From an uncultured Formosa sp. (GTDB lineage: Bacteria > Bacteroidota > Bacteroidia > Flavobacteriales > Flavobacteriaceae), in NCBI RefSeq assembly GCF_947500765.1, contig NZ_CANMTH010000001.1:496001-560000 (forward strand): a stretch of 64,000 bases of DNA. Direction: 5' to 3'. A program made the position numbers and the translations under genes. Each line of letters begins with the position of its first letter. Within the stretch, counting starts at the first letter, position 1. Below are positions 18,733 through 27,881 of this stretch, piece after piece. The notes beneath the pieces are model-generated. The model did not search any database, was not told the DNA's origin, and saw only the letters and a list, made by a program, of their open reading frames with translations.

Positions 18733-21438
18733 ATGAAAAAAGGATTAATTATTCTTTTGCTTTTAGCTTTTAATATAAGTTTTGGGCAATTAAAGTTAGA
18801 AGGAGTTGTAAAGGATAGTGTGGGTAGCCCATTAGAGCTAGCCAATGTTATTGCAATTAACACAGAAAGCCAAGCGTTAGAATCTTACGGGATTACAGAC
18901 CAAGACGGTAAATATAAATTAGCTGTTTCTAAAAACTCTAAATATAATGTTCAGGTGAGTTATATTGGGATGAAAACAGAACAAATTGCGATAGAAACTA
19001 CAGATAAAAATGTCTATAAAACATTTACTCTAAGTAGCGATAATATGTTAGATGAAGTTGAATTGATTTATGAAATGCCTGTTACAATAAAGGGAGATAC
19101 CATTGTATATAATGCAGATTCTTTTAAAAATGGAACAGAACGGAAACTAGAAGATGTGCTTAAAAAATTACCAGGTGTAGAAATTAATGATGATGGTGAG
19201 ATAGAGGTTGAAGGTAATGTAGTGAGTAAGGTAATGGTGGATGGAAAAGATTTCTTTGATGGCGATTCTAAATTGGCAACAGAAAACATCCCTTCTAGTG
19301 CTATTGATAAGATTGAGGTGTTAAAGAATTTTGCCGAAATAGGACAATTAAGAACGGTAACAAATAATCAGGATAATGTAGCCATAAACATTAAATTAAA
19401 AGAAGGTAAAAAGAATTTCTGGTTTGGAGATATTACCGGTGGTGGTGGAATTGCAGACGACGATAATTTGTATTTACTTCAGCCAAAATTATTTTATTAC
19501 AGTCCTAAATATAGTATAAACTTAATTGGAGATTTAAATAATATAGGAGAGATTGCTTTTTCAAGACGAGATTATTTCAATTTTACAGGAGGTTTTAAGG
19601 CCCCAAGTAGAAGTAGTGGAACCAATATCGATTTAGGGACAAATAGTCTGGGGTTTGCATCACTTCAAAATAACAGAGCTCAAGATATAAATACCAAATT
19701 TGGTGCGGCAAACTTTAGTTATTCGCCAAAAGAGACTTTGACTTTTAGTGGTTTCGGAATTTTTGCAAGTAACAGAATTGGAATGCAAGAAAACAATAGT
19801 ATTGTATATACTAACACAGATCTAGGTGTGCCAGACGAAATTACTCAAAGTAAAACCAAGCAAAGTAGTGATTTAGGAATGTTGAAACTTAGTGTTGGAT
19901 ATCAGCCAAATGTTAACAATCAATTAGATTACGATGTTATTGGTCGAATTTCTAAAGAAAATCAAGATCAGATAGAGGTGTCTTCTGTAATAGGTAATAC
20001 AGTTCAAAATGAATCGTCTAGCCCGTTTAGTATTAATCAAAATTTAAATTACTATTACACGTTAAGCGATAAACATATTTTTGCTTTCGAAGCTCAGCAT
20101 TTATGGCAAGACGAAGATCCGTTTTACAATGCCATAATTGAAGAGAAAAGTGAATACGAAGATGCAGCTGCTGGATTAGGATTAGATAACCTCCAAATTG
20201 ATTATAACGTGAATCAAGATAAACGTGTAAAATCTAATCAGGTAGATGCTAAGGTAGATTACTACAATGTGTTAAATGCTAAGAGTAATTTAAATTTTAC
20301 TTTAGGAACCATTTATAGTAAACAAACTTTTAATTCAAATATTTTTCAAGTATTAGATGATGGATCAGCCTTTAATCCAACGCCAACAATTAATGATGGT
20401 TTAGGTGTGAATAATATAGATTATACGTTTTCAGATGTTTATGTGGGTATGCATTATACGTTAAAAACTGGGATCTTTACAGTTACTCCTGGAGCTACAA
20501 TACATAGTTATGCTAGTGATAATGTTCAATTCAATGAGAAATATAAAGACAATTTCTTTAAAATACTTCCAGATTTAGATGTGCGTCTTCAACTTAAAAA
20601 GAGTGAGCAATTATCGTTAAGTTATGGTATGGAAACTCAATTTACAGATGTTACCCAATTGGCAAAAGGTTTGGTTATGAATGATTATAACTCGTTCTTT
20701 TATGGGAATGAAGGTTTAGATAATGCCATTTCTCATGCCGTACGTTTAAGATATTCTAGTTTCAATTTATTTAATTATACTAATGTGTTTGCTAATGTTA
20801 ATTATAATAAAAGTATAGATAACATTAGAAATATAACAAATTTTGAAAGTGTAATACGTACTAATTCACCATTCAATTCTGCTTATGCAGACGAAACGGT
20901 ATCGGCTAGCGGACGTTTTCAAAAGCAAGTGGGCAAGTTTAAAGCTTCTGCAAGTGGATCGTTTAACTATTCAAAATTTAATCAATTTATTCAGAGTGTA
21001 AGATCTGTTAACGAAAATTACACTCAAAATTATGGGGTAGAGTTAAGTTCTAATTTTAGAGATGCTCCAAATTTCGAGATCGGATACAATTACAGTATTC
21101 AGGATAACGATCAGGGAGATACAAGAACTAAGTATTATACCTCTTCTCCTAATGTAGAATTTAATGTGTTAATCTGGAAAGTGTTAACCTTTAAAACAGA
21201 TTATAACTACAATAATTTTAGTGATGAAGATGGAAGTATTAATAGCTATGAATTCTGGAATGCATCTTTAGCATATAGAAAAGATGCAGATAGTAAGTGG
21301 GAATTTGAATTGAAAGCAACCAACTTATTAGATACAGAATCTCAAAGCCAAAGTAGTACAAGTGATATTTCTGTAAGCGCTACAGACTACTTTATTCAAC
21401 CAAGATATGTAACATTAAGAGCTGTATATTCCCTATAA
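18733..21438 (+). CDS. Outer-membrane beta-barrel protein, TonB-receptor-like, paired with GLPGLI
   Basis: The 901 residues comprise a signal peptide (about 1-18, ending ISFGQ), a CarboxypepD_reg-like domain (about 20-105) and a plug-like region (LEDVLKKLPGVEINDDGEIE, MVDGKDFFDGDSKLATENI). A long barrel with many YxxN-type strands follows and ends RYVTLRAVYSL. The KLATENI segment is shared with the paralogue at 3803-6469. The ligand is unknown; the family name OMP_b-brl_3 fits better than a classical siderophore receptor. Confidence 0.86.
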   Translation: MKKGLIILLLLAFNISFGQLKLEGVVKDSVGSPLELANVIAINTESQALESYGITDQDGKYKLAVSKNSKYNVQVSYIGMKTEQIAIETTDKNVYKTFTLSSDNMLDEVELIYEMPVTIKGDTIVYNADSFKNGTERKLEDVLKKLPGVEINDDGEIEVEGNVVSKVMVDGKDFFDGDSKLATENIPSSAIDKIEVLKNFAEIGQLRTVTNNQDNVAINIKLKEGKKNFWFGDITGGGGIADDDNLYLLQPKLFYYSPKYSINLIGDLNNIGEIAFSRRDYFNFTGGFKAPSRSSGTNIDLGTNSLGFASLQNNRAQDINTKFGAANFSYSPKETLTFSGFGIFASNRIGMQENNSIVYTNTDLGVPDEITQSKTKQSSDLGMLKLSVGYQPNVNNQLDYDVIGRISKENQDQIEVSSVIGNTVQNESSSPFSINQNLNYYYTLSDKHIFAFEAQHLWQDEDPFYNAIIEEKSEYEDAAAGLGLDNLQIDYNVNQDKRVKSNQVDAKVDYYNVLNAKSNLNFTLGTIYSKQTFNSNIFQVLDDGSAFNPTPTINDGLGVNNIDYTFSDVYVGMHYTLKTGIFTVTPGATIHSYASDNVQFNEKYKDNFFKILPDLDVRLQLKKSEQLSLSYGMETQFTDVTQLAKGLVMNDYNSFFYGNEGLDNAISHAVRLRYSSFNLFNYTNVFANVNYNKSIDNIRNITNFESVIRTNSPFNSAYADETVSASGRFQKQVGKFKASASGSFNYSKFNQFIQSVRSVNENYTQNYGVELSSNFRDAPNFEIGYNYSIQDNDQGDTRTKYYTSSPNVEFNVLIWKVLTFKTDYNYNNFSDEDGSINSYEFWNASLAYRKDADSKWEFELKATNLLDTESQSQSSTSDISVSATDYFIQPRYVTLRAVYSL

Positions 21439-21534
21439 TAGTGATTGGATTGGGGTAAGTATATTTTTTTTAGAGGCTTAATTGCTCATTTACAGTGTGT
21501 AAAAATTGTAGAGATAAAAAAATATAATTTTTTG

Positions 21535-21564
21535 TTTGAAACTTTAAAAAAAGTGATATATTTG
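21535..21564 (+). promoter_or_regulatory. sigma-ABfr-type promoter of tRNA-Tyr
   Basis: TTTG at 21535-21538, an 18-nt spacer and TATATTTG at 21557-21564 give a near-ideal -33/-7 pair. Transcription would start about 5 nt before the mature tRNA 5' end. Confidence 0.8.
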
Positions 21565-21575
21565 CCACCGGTTTT

Positions 21576-21657
<82 letters not shown>

Positions 21658-21660
21658 CAA

Positions 21661-21690
21661 AAAAGCAAGCTATAAAGCTTGCTTTTTTTA
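21661..21690 (+). terminator. Intrinsic terminator of tRNA-Tyr
   Basis: Perfect 11-bp stem AAAAGCAAGCT (21661-21671) with AGCTTGCTTTT (21676-21686), loop ATAA, then more T residues. Confidence 0.9.
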
Positions 21691-21704
21691 TGTCTATACT
21701 TTCT

Positions 21705-22157
21705 TTAGGGAATAAGAATTGTATAAAAGTCAAATTTATTGTCTAAAGTGTATTCTGTATCTTGTATTTCAATCTCATTATAAGTTGTGAAACTGCAATG
21801 GTTTTCAGACTTACGTTCGGCATCTACATAAAGATTGAAAATGATTTCGTCTTCAATTTTTAATTCAAAATTTACAATTTCAGTTTTCCAACCAATGGAG
21901 TTAATTTCAATAATGTTATAGTTGTCTTCGTCTATAAAGGTAAATTCAGCGTTAGAATTCTTATCTAAGGTGTTTGTTAAGGATATGTCATTAGCGTTAT
22001 ATGTTCCATTTGTAAATAGGTTTTCACCTGTTGTTTTGTCAACTAATTCGAATGTAAATGAAGTGGGGGGAGTGAAGCAATCTATAATATCGTCGTCGTT
22101 GTTACAGCTGTAAAATGTAAGAGCAATGCAGGTTAGGATAAAAAATATTTTTTTCAT
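21705..22157 (-). CDS. Putative lipoprotein of unknown function
   Basis: This 150-residue protein has a type II signal peptide (MKKIFFILTCIALTFYSC, lipobox Cys at residue 18). NNDDD follows, an acidic tract like the surface-export signal of Bacteroidota lipoproteins. The mature part (FTFELVDKTTGENLF...) looks beta-rich, with two further Cys residues and no motif I recognise. It is on the strand opposite tRNA-Tyr and in the same direction as metK, but the metK terminator separates them. Confidence 0.75.
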   Translation of the reverse strand: MKKIFFILTCIALTFYSCNNDDDIIDCFTPPTSFTFELVDKTTGENLFTNGTYNANDISLTNTLDKNSNAEFTFIDEDNYNIIEINSIGWKTEIVNFELKIEDEIIFNLYVDAERKSENHCSFTTYNEIEIQDTEYTLDNKFDFYTILIP

Positions 22158-22210
22158 AATTGAATAGGTTTAAAGAAATTTATGGAGTTCTTAATACCTT
22201 GATTAAAAAT

Positions 22211-22247
22211 AATAAAAAAAGCCACCCTCAATGAAGAAGATGGCTTT
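22211..22247 (-). terminator. Intrinsic terminator of metK
   Basis: Read on the minus strand, AAAGCCA (22247-22241) pairs with TGGCTTT (22224-22218), followed by a T-run to 22214. It lies 20 nt downstream of the metK stop. Confidence 0.75.
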
Positions 22248-22267
22248 ATATAATGATTAAATCTTTA

Positions 22268-23521
22268 TTACAAGTTAAAAGCAGCTTTAACAAGATCTAC
22301 GTAATCTAATTTTTCCCAAGTAAATAATTCTACATCTAGGGTTGTAGCTTCTCCATTTGGTTGTGTAAATGTTTTGGTAACAGTTTCAGGTTGTCTTCCC
22401 ATGTGCCCGTAAGCAGCAGTTTCGCTATACATAGGTTGACGTAGTTTTAAACGATCTTCTATTTCTGAAGGACTCATCTTGAAAATGTTTGATACTTTCT
22501 TAGCGATTTCTCCATCAGTCATGTTAAAAGGACATGTTCCGTATGTATTAATATAAATACCCATAGGTTCTACAACACCAATAGCGTATGAAACTTGTAC
22601 TAAAACTTCCTCGCAAACACCAGCTGCAACTAAGTTTTTAGCGATGTGTCTTGTTGCATAAGCTGCGCTACGGTCTACTTTACTAGGGTCTTTTCCAGAG
22701 AACGCTCCTCCACCATGAGCACCTTTACCTCCGTATGTGTCAACAATAATTTTTCGCCCTGTTAAACCTGTATCTCCATGAGGTCCTCCGATAACGAACT
22801 TCCCTGTTGGGTTTATATGATATTTAATATCGTCGCTAAATAAATTTTGAATATGCTCAGGTAATTTTGCAATTACACGTGGTATTAAGATTTTAATAAT
22901 ATCCTCACGAATTTTAGCGAGCATTACTTCGTCTGTTCCAAAATCATCGTGTTGTGTAGAAATTACTATAGCATCAATACGTTGAGGTACATTGTCGTCG
23001 CTATATTCTATAGTTACTTGACTTTTGGAATCTGGACGTAAATACGTGATGTCTTTGTTTTCGCGTCTTAACTCTGCTAGTTCTTTTAAAAGGGTATGAG
23101 ATAAATCTAAAGCCAAAGGCATGTAGTTTTCGGTTTCGCTTGTTGCGTAACCAAACATCATTCCTTGGTCTCCTGCGCCTTGCTGTTCTCTTGTTTCTTT
23201 GTCTACACCTCTGCTAATGTCGTCTGACTGCTCGTGGATTGCAGAAAACACGCCACAAGAATTTCCGTCGAACATGTATTCGCTTTTGGTGTAACCAATT
23301 TTATTAATAGTGTCTCTTGCAATTTTTTGAACATCTAAATAGGTTTTAGACTTTACTTCTCCGGCTAAAACAACCTGCCCGGTGGTAACTAAAGTTTCGC
23401 AAGCAACTTTAGAATTAGGGTCGAAGGCCAAGAAATTGTCTACTAATGCGTCGCTAATTTGGTCAGCAACTTTGTCTGGGTGTCCTTCGGATACACTCTC
23501 CGAGGTAAATAAATATGCCAT
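22268..23521 (-). CDS. metK: S-adenosylmethionine synthetase
   Basis: The 417 residues begin [25 protein letters not shown] and carry the family signatures [12 protein letters not shown] (ATP-binding loop) and [19 protein letters not shown] (phosphate-binding loop). The enzyme makes SAM from methionine and ATP. The length is slightly above the usual 380-400. A consensus promoter and a SAM-II-type riboswitch lie upstream, so the gene is predicted to be controlled by its own product. Confidence 0.97.
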   Translation of the reverse strand: MAYLFTSESVSEGHPDKVADQISDALVDNFLAFDPNSKVACETLVTTGQVVLAGEVKSKTYLDVQKIARDTINKIGYTKSEYMFDGNSCGVFSAIHEQSDDISRGVDKETREQQGAGDQGMMFGYATSETENYMPLALDLSHTLLKELAELRRENKDITYLRPDSKSQVTIEYSDDNVPQRIDAIVISTQHDDFGTDEVMLAKIREDIIKILIPRVIAKLPEHIQNLFSDDIKYHINPTGKFVIGGPHGDTGLTGRKIIVDTYGGKGAHGGGAFSGKDPSKVDRSAAYATRHIAKNLVAAGVCEEVLVQVSYAIGVVEPMGIYINTYGTCPFNMTDGEIAKKVSNIFKMSPSEIEDRLKLRQPMYSETAAYGHMGRQPETVTKTFTQPNGEATTLDVELFTWEKLDYVDLVKAAFNL

Positions 23522-23547
23522 AATCTAATTTATAATTATTAAATATG

Positions 23548-23633
23548 GAGGGGATTTGACGAAAACGTCTCAGGAAGTATGCACTGTCCTTTAGCATTTT
23601 TTAGTGAGGTTGCAATCAGTCAAATCTTTCCTC
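23548..23633 (-). promoter_or_regulatory. Alternative stem in the metK leader (candidate expression platform)
   Basis: The 5' strand of the aptamer (GAGGAAAGATTTGAC, 23633-23619 on the minus strand) is complementary to a downstream segment (GTCAAATCCCCTC, 23560-23548), with 8 contiguous pairs plus GAGG/CCTC. A small GACG-TTTT-CGTC hairpin (23569-23558) overlaps the same downstream segment. The aptamer fold and the long stem are mutually exclusive, as expected of a riboswitch expression platform. How the switch controls expression cannot be decided by eye. Confidence 0.55.
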
Positions 23634-23634
23634 G
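23583..23634 (-). ncRNA. SAM-II-type riboswitch aptamer upstream of metK
   Basis: Read on the minus strand from 23634, the order is P1 GAGG, then GATTT, a loop ACTG, TTGCAA, P1' CCTC, an A-rich strand ending TGCTAAA, and CAGT. The loop ACTG and terminal CAGT are complementary, giving the expected H-type pseudoknot. GATTT, TTGCAA, TAAA and GCTAAA are the landmarks of the SAM-II (metA motif) consensus as I recall it. The aptamer begins a few nt after the predicted transcription start and ends about 60 nt before the metK ATG. Confidence 0.78.
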
Positions 23635-23645
23635 TTATTATGTGG

Positions 23646-23675
23646 CAAAAGTACGTATATTATTAAGAAATCAAA
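23646..23675 (-). promoter_or_regulatory. sigma-ABfr-type promoter of metK
   Basis: On the minus strand, TTTG (23675-23672), an 18-nt spacer and TACTTTTG (23653-23646) match the consensus. Transcription would start near 23640, just before the SAM-II aptamer. Confidence 0.75.
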
Positions 23676-23707
23676 AAAACGGGCTGTTAATTAAGTCTAA
23701 AAATTAA

Positions 23708-23738
23708 AAAGCCTTTAGAGATATATTCTAAAGGCTTT
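23708..23738 (-). terminator. Intrinsic terminator of the glnB-amt operon
   Basis: 12-bp stem AAAGCCTTTAGA (23738-23727) with TCTAAAGGCTTT (23719-23708) on the minus strand, followed by TTAATTTTT. It ends transcription after amt1 and before the metK promoter. Confidence 0.85.
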
Positions 23739-23764
23739 AATTTATGTGTTAAAACGTAAGTATT

Positions 23765-24991
23765 TTAATGTTCATTTAATCTAAAATCAGGATATGCATC
23801 CATACCATGTTCATGTGCATCAAGACCCTCTAATTCTTCTCTTTCAGAAACACGAATACCCATTGTCTTTTTCAGTGCAAAAATAATGATGAATGATGTT
23901 ATAATACAAAAAGCAGCATAACAAGCTACACCTGTTAATTGACTTACAAATTGATCTACACCTGCTAAATTACCAAATATACCTACAGCTAAAGTCCCCC
24001 AAATTCCACAAATTAAGTGAACAGCAATTGCTCCAACAGGGTCGTCTAATTTTACTTTATCAATAAAACTTACGGCAAACACGATTAATGCTCCTGCTAT
24101 AGATCCAATAAGGATGGCATCTGTAGGGCTCATTTGGTCTGCTCCAGCAGTAATACCAACTAATCCGCCTAGTATACCATTTAAAAACATGGTTAAATCT
24201 AAGTTTTTGTACATGGCGGTAGATACTAACATACAAACAACGCCTCCAGCTGCAGCGGCTAAACATGTTGTAACTAGTGTTAATGACGTTAATTCTGGGT
24301 CTGCAGATAATACAGAACCTCCATTAAATCCGAACCATCCTAACCATAGAATTAATACACCTGCAGTTGCTAAAGGGATATTGTGTCCTGGGATAGCTTG
24401 TGGTTTTCCGTCTTTAAATTTCCCAATACGTGGGCCTAATAGGCAAACAGCAACAACAGCAGCCCAGCCTCCAACAGAGTGTACTAAGGTAGAACCTGCA
24501 AAGTCGTAGAATCCTAATTGATCTAAGAATCCACCACCCCATTTCCAAGAACCGGCTATAGGGTAAATAATTCCGACATATATAATAGCGAAGATCATGA
24601 ACGGTACAATTTTCATACGTTCAGCAACAGCTCCAGATACAATTGTTGCTGCAGTTGCAGCGAACATACCTTGGAATAAGAAATCTGTCCAATAGGTGTA
24701 CCCTTCATTATATGCTAAGTCTAATGCGCCATCTGCGGTTAGTGGTGAGTCTAGTCCGAATCCTGCGAATCCGAAAAACCCATTAAATTCTCCAGGATAC
24801 ATTAAGTTGAATCCTACTAAGCAGTAGAGTAAAAGTCCTATTGTAACAATGAAGATGTTTTTAAAAAGTATGTTTAATGTATTTTTTTGTCTAGTTAAAC
24901 CTATTTCTAAAAATGCAAAGCCAAGGTGCATGAAGAAAACAAGTGCTGTACAGATCATCATCCATACATTGTTGATTGTTAATAATTCCAT
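23765..24991 (-). CDS. amt: Ammonium transporter (copy 1, next to PII)
   Basis: This 408-residue membrane protein of the Amt/Rh family has the conserved GSTLVHSVGGWAAVVA and IAVHLICGIWGTLAVG segments carrying the two pore histidines, plus LWLGWFGFNGGS. It begins directly with a membrane segment (MELLTINNVWMMICTALVFFM) and lacks a cleavable signal peptide. It conducts ammonium across the inner membrane. The start is 18 nt after the PII stop, the classical glnK-amt arrangement in which PII gates the channel. Confidence 0.95.
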   Translation of the reverse strand: MELLTINNVWMMICTALVFFMHLGFAFLEIGLTRQKNTLNILFKNIFIVTIGLLLYCLVGFNLMYPGEFNGFFGFAGFGLDSPLTADGALDLAYNEGYTYWTDFLFQGMFAATAATIVSGAVAERMKIVPFMIFAIIYVGIIYPIAGSWKWGGGFLDQLGFYDFAGSTLVHSVGGWAAVVAVCLLGPRIGKFKDGKPQAIPGHNIPLATAGVLILWLGWFGFNGGSVLSADPELTSLTLVTTCLAAAAGGVVCMLVSTAMYKNLDLTMFLNGILGGLVGITAGADQMSPTDAILIGSIAGALIVFAVSFIDKVKLDDPVGAIAVHLICGIWGTLAVGIFGNLAGVDQFVSQLTGVACYAAFCIITSFIIIFALKKTMGIRVSEREELEGLDAHEHGMDAYPDFRLNEH

Positions 24992-25009
24992 ATTTAAATT
25001 TTTTAGTGT

Positions 25010-25348
25010 TTATTTTAGTGTTTCTCCTCCTTTTTCGCCAGTTCTGATTCTATAGCATTCTTTAACGTCTGATACGAATATTTTTCCGTCCCCAACATCT
25101 CCGGTTCTTGCTGCTGCTATAAGTGTTTTGATGGTGATTTCTTCAAAATCATCATTTACGACTATGGAAAGATATCTGCGTTGAATATCGCTAGTGCTAT
25201 AACTAACACCGCGATATACGTGTCCGGTTTTTTCATTTCCAAGTCCTGTTACGTCCCAGTAAGAGAAAAAATTAACACCAATTGCATGAAGTGATGTTTT
25301 TACTTCAGAAAATTTAGATTTTCTAATAATTGCTTCTATTTTCTTCAT
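25010..25348 (-). CDS. glnK: PII nitrogen regulatory protein (GlnK type)
   Basis: The 112 residues match PII proteins: MKKIEAIIRKSKFSEVK, a T-loop with GHVYRGVSY in which Tyr50 aligns with the uridylylated Tyr51 of enteric PII, the B-loop TGDVGDGKIFV and the C-terminal ECYRIRTGEKG. PII senses ATP/ADP and 2-oxoglutarate. The position upstream of amt favours a GlnK-like role, binding and blocking the channel when nitrogen is ample. Whether this organism modifies Tyr50 is unknown. Confidence 0.92.
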   Translation of the reverse strand: MKKIEAIIRKSKFSEVKTSLHAIGVNFFSYWDVTGLGNEKTGHVYRGVSYSTSDIQRRYLSIVVNDDFEEITIKTLIAAARTGDVGDGKIFVSDVKECYRIRTGEKGGETLK

Positions 25349-25427
25349 AATTATTTGTGGTTTATCATTTTAGTTAATTTCAATTTATAATAATTTATTT
25401 GATTTATACAGAATATTTATTACGTTA

Positions 25428-25459
25428 AAAAGATGCCATGTTGGTACATGGCATCTTTT
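25428..25459 (-). terminator. Intrinsic terminator of amt2
   Basis: 14-bp perfect stem AAAAGATGCCATGT (25459-25446 read on the minus strand) with ACATGGCATCTTTT (25441-25428), loop of four, then T residues. It separates amt2 from the glnK-amt1 operon. Confidence 0.88.
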
Positions 25460-25493
25460 GTCTAGATTTATAACTTATAAAGATTAGTTCATT

Positions 25494-26792
25494 TTATTCA
25501 AATTCTCTAACTCTTTTTCCGTGGTAAGCGATAGAACCGTGTTCAGAAATATCAAGACCTGCGATTTCTTCTTCTTCGGTAACTCTTAAACCTCCACATG
25601 ATTTTTTAATAATGGTAAGGAATAAATAAGATAATACAATAGCCCAGAAAGCATATGCAATTACACCTATTGCTTGAGCTGCTAATTGAGCAAATCCGCC
25701 ACCATTGAATAATCCAATACCAGTATCTCCGTCTACTCCCCATAGTCCAATAACTAAGGTTCCCCATACACCTGCAACACCGTGAACCGATATGGCTCCT
25801 ACAACATCATCGATTTTTAATTTCTTTTCAACAAAGCCTATAGATAATACGACAAGGATACCTCCTATTAAACCCGTTAATACGGATCCGCCTTCGGTAA
25901 TGTTACCACAACCAGCAGTTATACTAACAAGACCAGCAAGTGCTCCGTTTAATGTCATCGCTAAATTTGGTTTTCCGTCTTTAAACCAAGTAAATAATAA
26001 AGCACTGCAAGCACCAGCAGCAGCAGCTAAATTGGTTACTAGAATAACTTGAGATGCAGCAACAGAATCGTCACCTCCCCAAGCTAATTGAGATCCACCG
26101 TTAAAACCAAACCATCCTAACCATAGAATGAATACTCCTAAGGTTGCGTACATTTGGTTGTGACCGTGAATTTCAACCGGTTTTCCATTAATATATTTTC
26201 CTATTCTAGGACCTACCATCCAAGCGGCAACTAAAGCAGCCCATCCACCAACAGAGTGAACAATAGAAGAACCTGCAAAGTCAATAAATTCTGCTGGCAT
26301 CCATTCTGCATTTAACCATCCACCATTCCATTCCCATCCACCAGCAATAGGGTAGATAAAAGCGGTTAGTACGATACTAAAAATAGCATATGTAGTGTAT
26401 TTTGTACGTCCAGCTATTGCTCCAGAGACTATAGTTGCAGCTGTTGCGGCAAATACTGTTTGAAAAAATAAGTCGGCTGGACCTTGAGAGAATATAAGTC
26501 CTCCCCAGTGAAAAAATCCTCCACCAGAAATATCTGCGCCGTACATTAAAGAATATCCTATAAACCAAAAGGCTAAAGTACCTACAGCAATGTCCAAGAA
26601 GTTTTTCATGGCAATGTTTACTGCGTTTTTTGAATCTGTCATTCCAGATTCAACAAGAAAAAATCCTGCTTGCATAAAGAACACTAGAATACCCGAGATA
26701 AGCATCCATAGCATTCCCATGTCGTCTTTAACAGCAGCGGCAACATCAGCTGCTTCTTGTACTGCAGGGAGTGTGTTTAAAAATAGCATCAT
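25494..26792 (-). CDS. amt: Ammonium transporter (copy 2)
   Basis: The 432 residues are homologous to copy 1, with the pore-histidine segments GSSIVHSVGGWAALVA and ISVHGVAGVWGTLVIG and the LWLGWFGFNGGSQ motif. The N-terminus (MMLFLNTLPAVQEAADVAAAVKDD) is a possible signal peptide plus a short periplasmic stretch, as in enteric AmtB, unlike copy 1. The barrel gene is 72 nt upstream on the same strand and a terminator lies downstream. Two Amt proteins with different N-termini suggest different affinity or regulation. Confidence 0.94.
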   Translation of the reverse strand: MMLFLNTLPAVQEAADVAAAVKDDMGMLWMLISGILVFFMQAGFFLVESGMTDSKNAVNIAMKNFLDIAVGTLAFWFIGYSLMYGADISGGGFFHWGGLIFSQGPADLFFQTVFAATAATIVSGAIAGRTKYTTYAIFSIVLTAFIYPIAGGWEWNGGWLNAEWMPAEFIDFAGSSIVHSVGGWAALVAAWMVGPRIGKYINGKPVEIHGHNQMYATLGVFILWLGWFGFNGGSQLAWGGDDSVAASQVILVTNLAAAAGACSALLFTWFKDGKPNLAMTLNGALAGLVSITAGCGNITEGGSVLTGLIGGILVVLSIGFVEKKLKIDDVVGAISVHGVAGVWGTLVIGLWGVDGDTGIGLFNGGGFAQLAAQAIGVIAYAFWAIVLSYLFLTIIKKSCGGLRVTEEEEIAGLDISEHGSIAYHGKRVREFE

Positions 26793-26864
26793 AAATATAA
26801 TTATTAGGGTTAGTTGAGTTAGTGAAAATTAAGACGTGGTCAATTCGTCCTTTTATATTTTTAC

Positions 26865-27881
26865 TTAGAATACGTAAATAGCAGCTATTGTAAAGGCTGC
26901 TAAATTATCTGTACCCATACCATCGTTGTCTAGGTATTTTTCTTCAGACCAAGAGTCTATTCTAAATTCTGGCTTAATAATTAAGCTTTCAACAGTATAG
27001 CTTCCTGTAAGCGTAAAGGCTAATACATCTTCATCATCTATGTCATTTCCGTCATAATATTTTCCGTAATATTCACCTCTTAGACCTAGGCTAAAAGAAT
27101 CGGTAGCTGCATATTGAGGATAAAATGCTGCGCCATAAAATCCAGATCCATCGTTGTCGTTATAAGCAGCATTGATTCCTAAGTAAAAAGAATCTGTTAA
27201 ATCGAAACCTCCGGTATAGTCTATTTCAAAACCTAAACCATCATTGTTTCCGCTGTCGTAGTATAAGTTAAGGTATTGTCCTTTATAGCCTAATTGAGCT
27301 CCAAAAGCGTATTCTCCGCTTAAAGAAGTGTCATTTGTATCCCAAGGGTTTGTTACTGCTAACATTAAGCTAAAATCATCTGTTAAAGCAAAGTCTGCTT
27401 TCAGTCCCATGTGTGAAAATGGTCCGCTTGAAAACAAGTAAGATGTACTGTAGTTAAAGTTTGCAGCCGGTGCAATAACTTCGTAACCTAAAAAGGTATT
27501 CCATCTACCAAAAGTTAATGTTGTTTTGTCAGAGACATTCCAGTAAACGTATGCCTGATTAACTATACCGTTTACGATGTCGCTATTAAAAGTTGCTTCT
27601 TCTCCTCTTGGTCCAACTACTAGATCAAGTACAGCTCCTGTTTTTGCGCCTTCATAAGAAACAATAAGGTTTCCCATTCCTAAAGCAAATCCAGATTTTT
27701 TGGCAAAAGCTGTTCCGAAATATTGACCTTCATCGTCAGGTGCTGTGAAATAAGTTTGATAATATGCATCAACGCTACCGCTGATGGTGAATTTAGGTGT
27801 GCTTTCTTCTGTAACGATTGTGTCCTGAGCATAAATGCTAATTGTTGCAAATAATAGTGCAAGGGTAAAAATTTTTTTCAT
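26865..27881 (-). CDS. Outer-membrane beta-barrel protein (OmpL/BBP2-like porin)
   Basis: The 338 residues have a signal peptide (about 1-18, ending IYAQ). Regular beta strands follow, with GFALGMGNLIVSYEG, VLDLVVGPRGEEATF, VYWNVSDKTTLTFGRW and a terminal strand AAFTIAAIYVF, typical of barrel insertion signals. It resembles the beta-barrel porin-2 family. Location immediately upstream of amt2 and divergent from gltB suggests a porin serving nitrogen uptake, but this is inference from context only. Confidence 0.78.
   Translation of the reverse strand: MKKIFTLALLFATISIYAQDTIVTEESTPKFTISGSVDAYYQTYFTAPDDEGQYFGTAFAKKSGFALGMGNLIVSYEGAKTGAVLDLVVGPRGEEATFNSDIVNGIVNQAYVYWNVSDKTTLTFGRWNTFLGYEVIAPAANFNYSTSYLFSSGPFSHMGLKADFALTDDFSLMLAVTNPWDTNDTSLSGEYAFGAQLGYKGQYLNLYYDSGNNDGLGFEIDYTGGFDLTDSFYLGINAAYNDNDGSGFYGAAFYPQYAATDSFSLGLRGEYYGKYYDGNDIDDEDVLAFTLTGSYTVESLIIKPEFRIDSWSEEKYLDNDGMGTDNLAAFTIAAIYVF

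Noticed and set aside
23480..23599. Small open frame starting at the ATG inside the SAM-II aptamer (MLKDSAYFLRRF...) running into metK
   Set aside because: It has no Met-rich stretch, no start signals, and its ATG lies in the conserved GCTAAA segment of the aptamer; probably chance.
24114..24509. 131-residue open frame opposite amt1
   Set aside because: Shadow of a strongly conserved transporter gene; its composition follows from the antisense codons and no independent start signals are seen.
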